In this document: in pieces, positions 1-7,708 of the stretch
How positions within the stretch are numbered: position 1 is the stretch's first letter
How the letters are laid out: each line of letters starts with the position of its first letter
Source: CADBRN01 sp050944685
GTDB taxonomy: Bacteria; Bacillota; Clostridia; Lachnospirales; Lachnospiraceae
DNA: 64,000 bases
Direction of reading: 5' to 3'
NCBI GenBank assembly: GCA_050944685.1
Contig: JBMNRP010000013.1
Location: 1 to 64,000 of the forward strand
Position numbers and translations under genes: made by a program
The notes under the pieces: generated by a model
Seen by the model: only the letters and a program-made list of their open reading frames with translations
The model's database searches: none
What the model was told of the DNA's origin: nothing

Positions 1-149
1 TATCAAAAGAAAGACTGATACACTGGGGCTTTTATGATTTGGCCTCAGCATATCAGTCTGTGCACGTCAACTGTTGAAACCGCCGTGTACCGAACGGTAC
101 GCACGAGTGGTGTGAGAGGTCGGGGGCTAATCACCCCCTCCTACTCGAT
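1..149 (+). mobile_element. Group II intron, 3' end (domains V and VI)
   Basis: Seen: 79-111 folds as a domain V hairpin (arms ACCGC-CGTG-TACC and GGTA-CACG-GTGGT, GAAC loop, two-base CG bulge at 100-101, CGC catalytic-triad position at 81-83). It is followed at 114-146 by a domain VI hairpin in which GAG-AGG pairs with CCT-CTC and leaves A143 unpaired, the expected branch-point adenosine. The intron should end in AT at 149, six bases after that A. An imperfect inverted repeat at about 13-60 (AGACTGATA / TATCAGTCT) is probably the domain IV base. The maturase and 5' part lie outside the window. Known: domain VI with a bulged A plus domain V is diagnostic of group II introns. Odd: one unpaired A (106) sits in the lower domain V helix. 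Confidence 0.85.
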
Positions 150-204
150 CTCTTCTGGAACAAGGCTGAAAAAAGAGCAAAGCCGGAAATGATAATGGAA
201 AATC

Positions 205-882
205 TTATCCGTCCGCTTCCGGAACCGGCAGCTCCGAGAGCCTCCTGACGTACAGATCGGCTTCTGCCATGAGTGAATTCCGGTCGGCCAGGCTGGCGGC
301 GTCCTCGACGGCAACCGTGAGAAAGCCGGCCCGGTTCGCCGAGCGGATTGCCTGGAGGACATCCTCGACGACGAGACAATTGCCGGGGTCCAGCTTCAGA
401 TCCGATGCGGCGATCTCGTAGATCCGGGATTCTTTTTTGGAGGTCTGATAATCCGAGCAGACATACATGTGCAGGAAATACTGCCGCACCCCGAGGCGGC
501 AGAGAGCCGCTTCTTCCAGTTCGGGTTCCCCGATGGTCGTGAGCACCATGGGAATTCTGAGAGCAGAGAGCTTTTTCAGGGTTCCGGCCACTCCTTCCTT
601 CAGCGGAACCTCTTCGCGGTAAAAGCGGGCAAACAGGTTCATCAGGCCGGCGCGGATCTCTGATGGTTTCTGAGGAAGGTGATAGTGGGATTTCAGATAT
701 CCGACTCCCTCTTCGATGGTCATCGGGTACAGGATTTTTCCCAGATCCGCCTCCGGCGTCACGCCGATGGAGATGAGATATCGTGCCCCCAGATCGTCCC
801 AGACCGGCATTGAGTCGATCAGAGTTCCGTCAATATCAAACAGAACGGCTTTCGTGCGGCTCAGCAGTTCTCTCGCGTTCAT
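205..882 (-). CDS. HAD-superfamily phosphatase in the thiamine operon
   Basis: 225 aa. The N-terminal motif FDIDGTLIDS supplies the HAD nucleophile and acid Asp pair. Downstream are the Thr of motif II (VLTTIGE), a Lys (TSKKESRIY) and the acidic motif VVEDVLQAIRSA, which is followed by a typical AGF-T-AV segment. This is a beta-phosphoglucomutase-like HAD with a helical cap. Its ATG overlaps the thiE stop (ATGA), so the two are translationally coupled and it is the last gene of thiM-thiE-HAD. Inference from context: it may dephosphorylate a thiamine phosphate or a pathway intermediate. HAD specificity cannot be read from sequence, so the substrate remains open. Nothing is truncated. The group II intron ends about 55 bp beyond its stop codon. 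Confidence 0.85.
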   Translation of the reverse strand: MNARELLSRTKAVLFDIDGTLIDSMPVWDDLGARYLISIGVTPEADLGKILYPMTIEEGVGYLKSHYHLPQKPSEIRAGLMNLFARFYREEVPLKEGVAGTLKKLSALRIPMVLTTIGEPELEEAALCRLGVRQYFLHMYVCSDYQTSKKESRIYEIAASDLKLDPGNCLVVEDVLQAIRSANRAGFLTVAVEDAASLADRNSLMAEADLYVRRLSELPVPEADG

Positions 883-1532
883 TTCAGCCCCAGCGCTTTC
901 TTTGTCTGGGATTTCAGGTCAGCGGCGGCTGCCTTCCGGTCGGGTCTGGCGAAGATCGCGGAGATGACGGAGATGCCCGCGATGCCGCTTCCGGCGAGTT
1001 CGAGGACATTGTCCCGGGTGATGCCGCCGATGGCGACGACCGGGATTTGGACCGCCCCGCAGATCGCCTTCAGCATCTCGTGGCTGACCTCATCCGCATC
1101 ATCCTTCGATCCGGTGGGGAAAACCGCTCCGACGCCCAGATAGTCCGCGCCTGCTTTTTCCGCGAGAAGAGCCTCCTCGACGGTCTGGGCGGAGACGCCG
1201 AGAATTTTGTCCGGTCCGAGCATTTTGCGGACCGAACCGGCCTCCAGATCGTGCTGCCCCACGTGAACTCCGTCCGCGTCGCATTCCACGGCGAGGCTGA
1301 CATCGTCGTCCAGCACAAAGGGAACATTGTACTGGCGGCAGAGTGCCTGGATTTCCTTCGTCTCGGCATAAAAATCATCGTGGGAAAGTGCCATATCGTC
1401 TTTTTCCCGGAGCTGGACGAACGTCACGCCGCCGTCCAGCGCCTCTTTTACATCGTCATAAAGTCTTCTTCCGTTCAGCCAGTGGCGGTCCGTCACGGCG
1501 TAGAGAAGAAGAGAAGAGGGATCCAGTTTCAT
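879..1532 (-). CDS. thiE: Thiamine-phosphate synthase ThiE
   Basis: 217 aa, normal length for the family. ThiE joins hydroxymethylpyrimidine diphosphate and hydroxyethylthiazole phosphate to form thiamine phosphate in the cytoplasm. Visible family motifs along the TIM barrel: YAVTDRHW near the N-terminus, TFVQLREKD (residues ~37-45), DDDVSLA with the following DGVHVGQHDL, and GVGAVFPTGSKDDA followed by VVAIGGIT in the phosphate-binding half. The ATG is preceded by GGAG with eight-base spacing. It lies 54 bp downstream of thiM and overlaps the HAD gene by four bases, so it is the middle gene of the operon. With ThiM but no ThiC or ThiG visible here, the operon fits salvage of thiazole. Confidence 0.96.
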   Translation of the reverse strand: MKLDPSSLLLYAVTDRHWLNGRRLYDDVKEALDGGVTFVQLREKDDMALSHDDFYAETKEIQALCRQYNVPFVLDDDVSLAVECDADGVHVGQHDLEAGSVRKMLGPDKILGVSAQTVEEALLAEKAGADYLGVGAVFPTGSKDDADEVSHEMLKAICGAVQIPVVAIGGITRDNVLELAGSGIAGISVISAIFARPDRKAAAADLKSQTKKALGLK

Positions 1533-1586
1533 GATTCATTCTCCATTCCGATCATATCTTTCTGTACTTCCTGTGCAGCGGCAGGT

Positions 1587-2414
1587 TTACCGGATTTCGT
1601 ATCTGGCTCCGCCCTCGAGCGTTTCTTCGTCGATATGGCAGATGGCATCAATGATCCGGTTCCGATAGGTGCTGTTTCCGTCTCCGTCCTGCATGCGTTC
1701 CCAGCCGGTTTCGCCCGCAAATCCCATGAGACAGACGGAAGCGGCGGCAGCCTCCAGCTTCCGGTCCGGGTTCGCCGCGATATAGGCGGTCATTATTCCG
1801 GAGAGCTGACAACCGGTTCCGGTGATCCGTCCCATCTCCGGACGGCCGTTGCGGATGACGAAGCAGCGCTCTGCGTCCGCCACCAGATCAATGGCACCGG
1901 TGATCGCGATGATGCTTCCGGCGGTTTTTGCGTACTGCTTTGTGAAGGCGACCATGGAATCCAGGTTATCGTCGCTGACGGCGTCCGCTGCGTCGGCGTC
2001 GACCCCCTTCGTCGTAGTGCTGCCGAGGGCGAGGGCCTTCAGCTCGGAGACATTGCCGCGGATGACATCGAAGGGAAGCTCCTCCATCAGGCTCACAGCG
2101 GTATCGGTGCGCAGACGGCTGGCACCCGCCCCGACGGGGTCCAGAAGCAGTGTGTGATGCAGAGCGGCGGCTTTTTTTCCCGCGACATGCATCGCCTCGA
2201 TTGAGCGGCGGTTCAGTGTTCCGATGTTGATATCCAGTCCGTTGCAGATCGAAGTAATATCCCCGACATCCTCCGGCTCGTCGGACATAATCGGGCTTCC
2301 TCCGCAGGCCAGAAGCGCATTTGCCACATCATTGACCGTCACATAGTTCGTGATGCAGTGAATAAGCGGCGTCGTCTTTCTGACGTTTTCCATACATTCC
2401 GCAAACATTTTCAT
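1587..2414 (-). CDS. thiM: Hydroxyethylthiazole kinase ThiM
   Basis: 275 aa. It phosphorylates 4-methyl-5-(2-hydroxyethyl)thiazole with ATP, the salvage entry that feeds ThiE. Family landmarks: LIHCITNYVTVNDVAN, ALLACGGSPIMSDEPED, LLDPVGAGASRLRT, RGNVSELKAL, ITGAIDLV, and the catalytic region GRITGTGCQLSG with its conserved Cys. The start is supported by AAGGAGG closely upstream of ATG at 2414. It is the first gene of the thi operon and has its own promoter at 2494-2522. The roughly 70-base leader shows no recognisable TPP riboswitch core. The C-terminus ends normally (EGGARYEIR). Confidence 0.96.
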   Translation of the reverse strand: MKMFAECMENVRKTTPLIHCITNYVTVNDVANALLACGGSPIMSDEPEDVGDITSICNGLDINIGTLNRRSIEAMHVAGKKAAALHHTLLLDPVGAGASRLRTDTAVSLMEELPFDVIRGNVSELKALALGSTTTKGVDADAADAVSDDNLDSMVAFTKQYAKTAGSIIAITGAIDLVADAERCFVIRNGRPEMGRITGTGCQLSGIMTAYIAANPDRKLEAAAASVCLMGFAGETGWERMQDGDGNSTYRNRIIDAICHIDEETLEGGARYEIR

Positions 2415-2493
2415 TCCTCCTTTTCCATCTCCCGTTTCACCGCCGGTTCCGGTGCTGATTCAGGACGATAAAAGCATATGTCAGATCCTTTTT

Positions 2494-2522
2494 ATCATAG
2501 TGAATTGCTGCCGGAAAGGCAA
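2494..2522 (-). promoter_or_regulatory. Promoter of thiM-thiE-HAD
   Basis: On the minus strand TTGCCT (2517-2522) and TATGAT (2494-2499) are separated by exactly 17 bp, a good sigma-A match. The expected start is near 2487, giving a leader of about 70 nt to thiM. The rest of the 331-bp gap 2415-2745 contains only this and the esterase promoter. No riboswitch or gene was seen in it. Confidence 0.65.
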
Positions 2523-2646
2523 GCTCTCCCGCCGGCGGAAACGGCGGTTCCTGTGCCGGTCATGCCCGGAAAAGTTCTGGCATTCATCGAAGACAGACGA
2601 AAAAAAGAAAGGCGAAAACGAAATGAAGTAAAAAAATGAAAACTTA

Positions 2647-2655
2647 TGGTATACT
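2647..2655 (+). promoter_or_regulatory. Extended -10 promoter of the esterase gene
   Basis: TGGTATACT is a TGn-extended -10 hexamer about 90 bp upstream of the esterase start. No good -35 is visible in the A-rich stretch before it. Confidence 0.5.
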
Positions 2656-2745
2656 ACCCTCGGACAGAGATTCCTGTCCGGGGCCGCTTTTTTCCGTGCA
2701 CCCCGGATAATAATAAATCAGAAGAAACCGGAAGGAGGGCGAGAA

Positions 2746-3810
2746 ATGGAAGTAAAAAACTGGAGCTACGAAGATTTTCCCGAGTGGACGGATCTGCCTG
2801 AGAAAAGCGACCGTCTGGAAACGACCGGGGATGAGCCGGGAACGTATTATGTGCCGGACGTCGAGTATGCCGTCGTGGACGGCATTCCGCTGCACCTGCA
2901 GATTCTGATGCCGCTCTCCCGGAATCACCCGGCGGACCCTCATCCCTGCGTCGTATACGTCCAGGGATCCGGCTGGATGGAGCAGGACTGCTATCACAAC
3001 GTCGGCCGGATCGCACATCTGGCCGAGCGGGGCTATGTGGTCGTCATCGTCCAGTACCGTCATTCCGGCCAGGCGGGATTTCCGGCGCAGATTCAGGACG
3101 CGCGGAACGCCGTCCGGTTCATGCGCGTTCACGCGAAAGAGTATTATGTGAATCCGGATCGTATCTTCCTTGCGGGGTCCTCGTCCGGAGGACACACTGC
3201 GGTGTTCGCTGCACTCGCCGGACCGGATGACTGCACGGAAGAAGGACTGGTTTTCCCGGATTCCGATTTTCGGCTGGACGAAAAATACTACAGCTATCCG
3301 GAGGATGCTTTCGGAAATGAGGGCCGGAATGAAGAAAAAAGAGTCTGTTTTGACCGGAATCTCTATCCGGGCGTGAGTGCGGGTGTTCTCGGCGTGATCG
3401 ATCTGTACGGCTGCGTGTCGGTTCGGTTTGAGGACGATTTTCCGACGCTGACTCCGCGCGGAGCGGAGGGCGGTATGGATACCAGTTTTCTCTCGCACAT
3501 TCCGGAAGAAGAGCGGCGGGGAATCGAGCGCCGCGCGTCCGCGGTCTGCTGGATCACGAAAGAGACCGATATGGTTCCGGTTTTCATCATTCACGGGACG
3601 AAAGACCGCATTGTGAATACCCGCCAGAGCGCGGAGCTTTATCAGGCTCTCCGGGCGTCCGGGAACGAGTGCGAGTTTCATCTGCTGGGAGGCGCGGATC
3701 ACGGCGGCCCCGAGTTCTGGATGCCCGGCGTCGTAGAACTTGAGGACCGTTTTTTGAGAAAAGTACTGGCGCATTCCGCCTCTTATTCCAGCTCGAAAGC
3801 TCCGGTGTAA
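2746..3810 (+). CDS. Alpha/beta-hydrolase esterase (acetyl-esterase-like)
   Basis: 354 aa, no signal peptide, so probably cytoplasmic. The fold signature is clear: an oxyanion segment VVYVQGSGW (~69-77), the nucleophile elbow AGSSSGGH (Ser146), the acid in HGTKDRIV and the catalytic His in GGADHGGPEF. This arrangement is typical of the BD-FAE/acetylxylan-esterase and lipase/esterase group, which removes acyl groups from sugars or small esters. The actual substrate is not known. A strong GGAAGGAGGG precedes the ATG, and an extended -10 lies at 2647. The last 28 bp overlap the convergent ABC exporter gene, so the two transcripts share their 3' ends and no separate terminator fits between them. 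Confidence 0.85.
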   Translation: MEVKNWSYEDFPEWTDLPEKSDRLETTGDEPGTYYVPDVEYAVVDGIPLHLQILMPLSRNHPADPHPCVVYVQGSGWMEQDCYHNVGRIAHLAERGYVVVIVQYRHSGQAGFPAQIQDARNAVRFMRVHAKEYYVNPDRIFLAGSSSGGHTAVFAALAGPDDCTEEGLVFPDSDFRLDEKYYSYPEDAFGNEGRNEEKRVCFDRNLYPGVSAGVLGVIDLYGCVSVRFEDDFPTLTPRGAEGGMDTSFLSHIPEEERRGIERRASAVCWITKETDMVPVFIIHGTKDRIVNTRQSAELYQALRASGNECEFHLLGGADHGGPEFWMPGVVELEDRFLRKVLAHSASYSSSKAPV

Positions 3811-5765
3811 AGCTGGTAATAGGTTCCGTGCTGGGCCAGGAGATCCTCGTGACTTCCCCGCTCGATAATGTGGCCGTGATCCAGAACCATGATGGCGTCG
3901 CTGTCGCGAACGGTGGAGAGGCGATGGGCGATGACAAAGACGGTGCGTCCCTTCATCAGATTGTCCATGCCCTTCTGCACGAGAGATTCCGTGCGGGTGT
4001 CGATCGAGGAGGTGGCCTCATCGAGTATCATGACCGGAGGGTCGGCAACGGCTGCCCGCGCGATGGAAATCAGCTGGCGCTGTCCCTGCGAGAGCTGGGC
4101 CCCGTTTCCGGTGAGCTCTGTCTGGTAACCGTCGGGCAGACGGCGGATAAAGCCGTCCGCGTTCGCCAGCTTTGCGGCCGCAATACATTCCTCGTCCGTG
4201 GCGTCGAGCCGCCCGTAGCGGATATTGTCCATCACGGTTCCCGTAAACAGGTTTACGTCCTGCAGAACCATTCCGAGGGAGCGGCGCAGGTCCGGCTTTC
4301 TGATCTTCGTGATATTGATTCCGTCGTAACGGATTTTTCCGTCCGGGATGTCATAGAAGCGGTTCAGGAGATTGGTGATCGTCGTCTTTCCGGCACCTGT
4401 GGCGCCGACAAAAGCGATCTTCTGTCCGGGCTTTGCGTACAGAGAGATATCGTGCAGAACCTCTTTATCCTCCGTGTATCCGAAGTCCACGTGCTCCATC
4501 TGGACGTCGCCCTTCAGTTCCACGTAAGTTGTGGTATTATCCGCTTTATGATAATGCTTCCAGGCCCAGAGACCTGTCTTTTTTTCGGATTCGTGAATGG
4601 TTCCGTCCGCATTTTTTACCGCGTTGACGAGCATTACGTACCCGTGATCTTCTTCCGGCTTTTCGTCCATCAGAGCGAAGATCCGCTCCGCGCCGGCCAG
4701 CCCCATGGTAATCATGGACAGCTGTATGGAGACCTGTGCGAGTGTCTGCGAGAGACCGCGCGACATGGTCAGAAACGAAACAATGATGCCGATCGTGATG
4801 ATATCCGCTTTTCCGGCGCCCAGCGTGCGGAGAGAGAAGTTCGGCGCGTGCGCGAGAACCAGCGCGCCGCCGACAAAGGCGACCAGCACATACATGATAT
4901 TGCCCATATTTCCCAGAATGGGCATCAGAATGTTTCCGGCCTTGTTTGCCTCATTGCTGTCCTCGAAGAGCTGGTTGTTCAGGCTGCGGAAATCTGCCTT
5001 GCTCTCATCCTCGTGACAGAAGACTTTGATTACCTTCTGCCCCTGGATCATTTCTTCAATGAAGCCTTCCTCATTCGCCAGAGCGGTCTGCTGCCGTATC
5101 ATATAATGCGCGCTGCGTCCGCCGATTTTCTGCGTCACTATCATCTCAAGTCCCAGCATGGCAAATACGGTGAGGGTGAGCCAGAAGCTGTAGGACAGCA
5201 TCATGATGACGGTTGAGATAACGGACAGCAGTGCCGTGATCAGCTGAGGAATACTCTGCCCGATCAGCTGGCGCAGAGTGTCCGTGTCGTTCGTATACGT
5301 ACTCATGACAGCGCCGTGCGGGTGCGTGTCAAAATAGCGCAGGGGCAGATTTTCCATGCGGTCAAACATCGTATCCCGCACATTCTTCAGCGTACCCTGG
5401 GTGACAGTCGCCAGAATTCTCGCATAGACCAGCGAGGATATCACGGATGTCAGATAAACCGCGGCCATGGATACCATGATCCGGACGAATTTTCCGGAAA
5501 CCGCGGCGAGTCCTTTTGCGATGCCGGGCGTGATAACCTGGTCGATCAGGCGCTGCAGAAACATGGCAGCGATCGCCGCGGAGATCGAACTCAGGATAAT
5601 GCAGATCACGACGACAATCAATCTGATTTTATACATGGAAAACAGAAGACGCAAGAGGCGGCCGAAGGTGCCTTTTTTCACTCCGGTCTGGTTTCTCCGG
5701 AAACCCGGGGCGGGTTCTCCGTTTTTTCCGGGATGTCCTCCTCTCATTGGTCCTGGTCCGGGCAT
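3783..5765 (-). CDS. ABC exporter half-transporter, canonical ATPase subunit
   Basis: 660 aa. The N-terminal ~45 residues are Pro/Gly/Arg-rich, followed by a six-helix exporter membrane domain (~50-350) and a nucleotide-binding domain with Walker A GATGAGKTT, signature LSQGQRQ and Walker B ILDEATSSID with the catalytic Glu. An insertion of about 35 residues between the membrane and ATPase domains (around KNADGTIHESEKKTG) is larger than usual. Its ATG directly abuts the stop of the preceding half-transporter, so the two surely form a heterodimer. The partner's Walker B Glu is Asp, giving one degenerate ATP site. Known for the family: multidrug, lipid or peptide export. The substrate here cannot be told. 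Confidence 0.93.
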   Translation of the reverse strand: MPGPGPMRGGHPGKNGEPAPGFRRNQTGVKKGTFGRLLRLLFSMYKIRLIVVVICIILSSISAAIAAMFLQRLIDQVITPGIAKGLAAVSGKFVRIMVSMAAVYLTSVISSLVYARILATVTQGTLKNVRDTMFDRMENLPLRYFDTHPHGAVMSTYTNDTDTLRQLIGQSIPQLITALLSVISTVIMMLSYSFWLTLTVFAMLGLEMIVTQKIGGRSAHYMIRQQTALANEEGFIEEMIQGQKVIKVFCHEDESKADFRSLNNQLFEDSNEANKAGNILMPILGNMGNIMYVLVAFVGGALVLAHAPNFSLRTLGAGKADIITIGIIVSFLTMSRGLSQTLAQVSIQLSMITMGLAGAERIFALMDEKPEEDHGYVMLVNAVKNADGTIHESEKKTGLWAWKHYHKADNTTTYVELKGDVQMEHVDFGYTEDKEVLHDISLYAKPGQKIAFVGATGAGKTTITNLLNRFYDIPDGKIRYDGINITKIRKPDLRRSLGMVLQDVNLFTGTVMDNIRYGRLDATDEECIAAAKLANADGFIRRLPDGYQTELTGNGAQLSQGQRQLISIARAAVADPPVMILDEATSSIDTRTESLVQKGMDNLMKGRTVFVIAHRLSTVRDSDAIMVLDHGHIIERGSHEDLLAQHGTYYQLYTGAFELE

Positions 5766-7517
5766 TTATTCCGCCTCCTTTCCATTTACCTGCGAGTCGT
5801 AAATCTCTCGGTAGATTCCTCCCAGCGCAAGAAGCTCCGCACTGGTTCCCTGCTCGACGATTTTTCCGTCCTCCATGACCAGAATGAGATCCGCGTCTTC
5901 GACGGAGGAAACTCTCTGGGCAATGGTGATTTTCGTGGTATCCGGAATTTCTTCCCGCATGGCTTTCCGGATCAGGGCGTCGGTGTGGGTGTCGACCGCC
6001 GAGGTCGAATCATCCATGATAAGAATCTTCGGTTTTTTCAAAAGGGCCCGCGCGATACAGAGCCGCTGTTTCTGTCCGCCGGAGACGTTCGTCCCTCCCT
6101 GGGAGATCATCGTATCGTATCCCCGCGGGAACTGGTCGATGAATTCATCCGCGCAGGCCAGATGACAGGCGTGACGTATCTCATCGTCGGTCGCCTCTTT
6201 ATCGCCCCACAGGAGATTTTCCCGGATGGTCCCGGAGAAGACGACGTTTTTCTGCAGAACCACCGCCACGGCATTGCGCAGCGACTCCAGGTCGTACTCC
6301 CGGACGTCCGTGCCTCCGACCCGGATCGCCCCTTCCGTCACATCATAGAGACGCGGAATCAACTGGATCAGGGTGCTCTTTGATGATCCGGTTCCGCCGA
6401 TAATGCCGACGGTCATGCCGGACCGGATGTTCAGATTGATATCAGAAAGAGCGTTCCGTCCGCTTCCCTCACGGTAACAGAAAGAAACGTGATCGAATAC
6501 GATGCTTCCGTCGGGGACTTCTTTCTTTCCGTTTTCAGGCGAAGTCAGGGAGCTCTGGTGGCTGAGTACCTCCGAGATCCGGTTACCGGATTCCTGAGCC
6601 ATAGTGATCATAACGAAGACCATGGATACCATCATCAGGGACGCCAGAATCTGAACGCCGTAATTTGTGAGACTCGAAAGTTCTCCGGTAGTCATCTCGG
6701 AACCACGGGTGCGGATGATGATCTGTGCCCCGAACACACATACCAGGCAGAGCACCAGATAGATGCAGAACATCATGACCGGCTGCAGAAGAGCCATGAT
6801 CTTTTCGGCCTTCGTAAAATCGGACCGCACGTTTTCGGAGGCGCGGTAAAATTTTTCTTTCTCGTAATCCTCGCGCACGAATGCCTTTACCACACGGATG
6901 CCGGAGACATTTTCCTCCACCGACGCGTTCATTTTGTCGTACTTCCTGAAGATGCGGCGGAAAAAAGGAATAACCTTCCGCATGATCAGAAAAATGACCA
7001 GTGCCAGTACCGGGATCATTAAAAGGAAAATCAGGGATATTCTTACGCTGATGGTCATACACATGATCAGTGCGAAAATCAGCATCAGAGGCGCGCGGAA
7101 CGCGACGCGGATCATCATCTGGAAGGCGTTCTGTACGTTTGTGACATCGGTGGTCATCCGCGTGATTAGGGACGACGTGGAGAAGCGGTCGATATCCTGG
7201 AAAGAGAAGTCCTGGATTTTGTAATACATATCCTGACGGAGGTTTTTTGCGAAGCCTGTCGAGGCGGTCGCCGCCAGCTTCGCCGACTGCTGTCCGCAGA
7301 AAAGCGAGCACGTCGCCAGGATCAGAAGAATCACCCCGTAATGGATGATCGGATCCATCGAGGTCCCGGTCATCCGGTCAATCATTCTGGCCATGACGAG
7401 GGGGATCGCCGTCTCCAGTGCCGCCTCACCGGCGATAAATACCGGCGCCAGAACGGCGTCTTTCTTATATTCGCGGACACATCCGCCGAGTGTCTTAAAC
7501 ATTTCTTTGATATTCAT
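5766..7517 (-). CDS. ABC exporter half-transporter, degenerate-site subunit
   Basis: 583 aa from the ATG at 7517 (MNIKEMFKTLGG), chosen because AGGAG lies seven bases upstream. The open frame continues upstream, but the promoter at 7566-7594 lies inside that extension. A six-helix membrane domain is followed by an ATPase domain with Walker A GGTGSSKST, signature VSGGQKQR and Walker B LIMDDSTSAVD. Asp replaces the catalytic Glu, the hallmark of the non-hydrolysing site in TM287/288-like heterodimers. It is the first gene of the two-gene operon and abuts the 660-aa partner without a gap. Substrate unknown; multidrug-type export is the usual label. Confidence 0.93.
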   Translation of the reverse strand: MNIKEMFKTLGGCVREYKKDAVLAPVFIAGEAALETAIPLVMARMIDRMTGTSMDPIIHYGVILLILATCSLFCGQQSAKLAATASTGFAKNLRQDMYYKIQDFSFQDIDRFSTSSLITRMTTDVTNVQNAFQMMIRVAFRAPLMLIFALIMCMTISVRISLIFLLMIPVLALVIFLIMRKVIPFFRRIFRKYDKMNASVEENVSGIRVVKAFVREDYEKEKFYRASENVRSDFTKAEKIMALLQPVMMFCIYLVLCLVCVFGAQIIIRTRGSEMTTGELSSLTNYGVQILASLMMVSMVFVMITMAQESGNRISEVLSHQSSLTSPENGKKEVPDGSIVFDHVSFCYREGSGRNALSDINLNIRSGMTVGIIGGTGSSKSTLIQLIPRLYDVTEGAIRVGGTDVREYDLESLRNAVAVVLQKNVVFSGTIRENLLWGDKEATDDEIRHACHLACADEFIDQFPRGYDTMISQGGTNVSGGQKQRLCIARALLKKPKILIMDDSTSAVDTHTDALIRKAMREEIPDTTKITIAQRVSSVEDADLILVMEDGKIVEQGTSAELLALGGIYREIYDSQVNGKEAE

Positions 7518-7565
7518 AATCACTCCTGTCCGGCAAAAATGGATATTGTTCAATCCGGAGGTGTC

Positions 7566-7594
7566 ATTATACCACGAAAGTGTAAGAGATTGAA
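7566..7594 (-). promoter_or_regulatory. Promoter of the ABC exporter operon
   Basis: On the minus strand TTCAAT (7589-7594) and TATAAT (7566-7571) are 17 bp apart. The -10 is also extended by TGG. It lies about 50 bp before the chosen start at 7517 and decides against the longer upstream reading frame. Confidence 0.65.
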
Positions 7595-7636
7595 ATGAGG
7601 AGAGAAATTTTCTGTAATATTCACACAGGAAAAGCC

Positions 7637-7685
7637 GAAAAAATGCCGGGGCGGCGGCGCTTTCTGGCGCGGCAGCCCCGGGCAT
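7637..7685 (-). terminator. Rho-independent terminator of fprA
   Basis: A GC-rich hairpin (ATGCCGGGGC / GCCCCGGGCAT arms, 7643-7685) is followed on the minus strand by a run of six T (7643 down to 7638). It lies 24 bp beyond the fprA stop. Confidence 0.8.
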
Positions 7686-7708
7686 GCATTGCTTCTGACG
7701 CAGCTTTT

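Noticed and set aside
783..2204. 473-codon plus-strand open frame opposite thiE and thiM
   Set aside because: It is antisense to two certain genes, has Arg/Gly/His-rich low-information sequence and no ribosome site; high GC keeps shadow frames open.
2415..2500. TPP riboswitch before thiM
   Set aside because: The conserved CTGAGA and the segment around ACCTGA-TCTGG were not found on the minus strand.
7517..7685. Longer N-terminus of the 583-aa ABC subunit
   Set aside because: The extension crosses the promoter at 7566-7594 and has no ribosome site; ATG 7517 has AGGAG.
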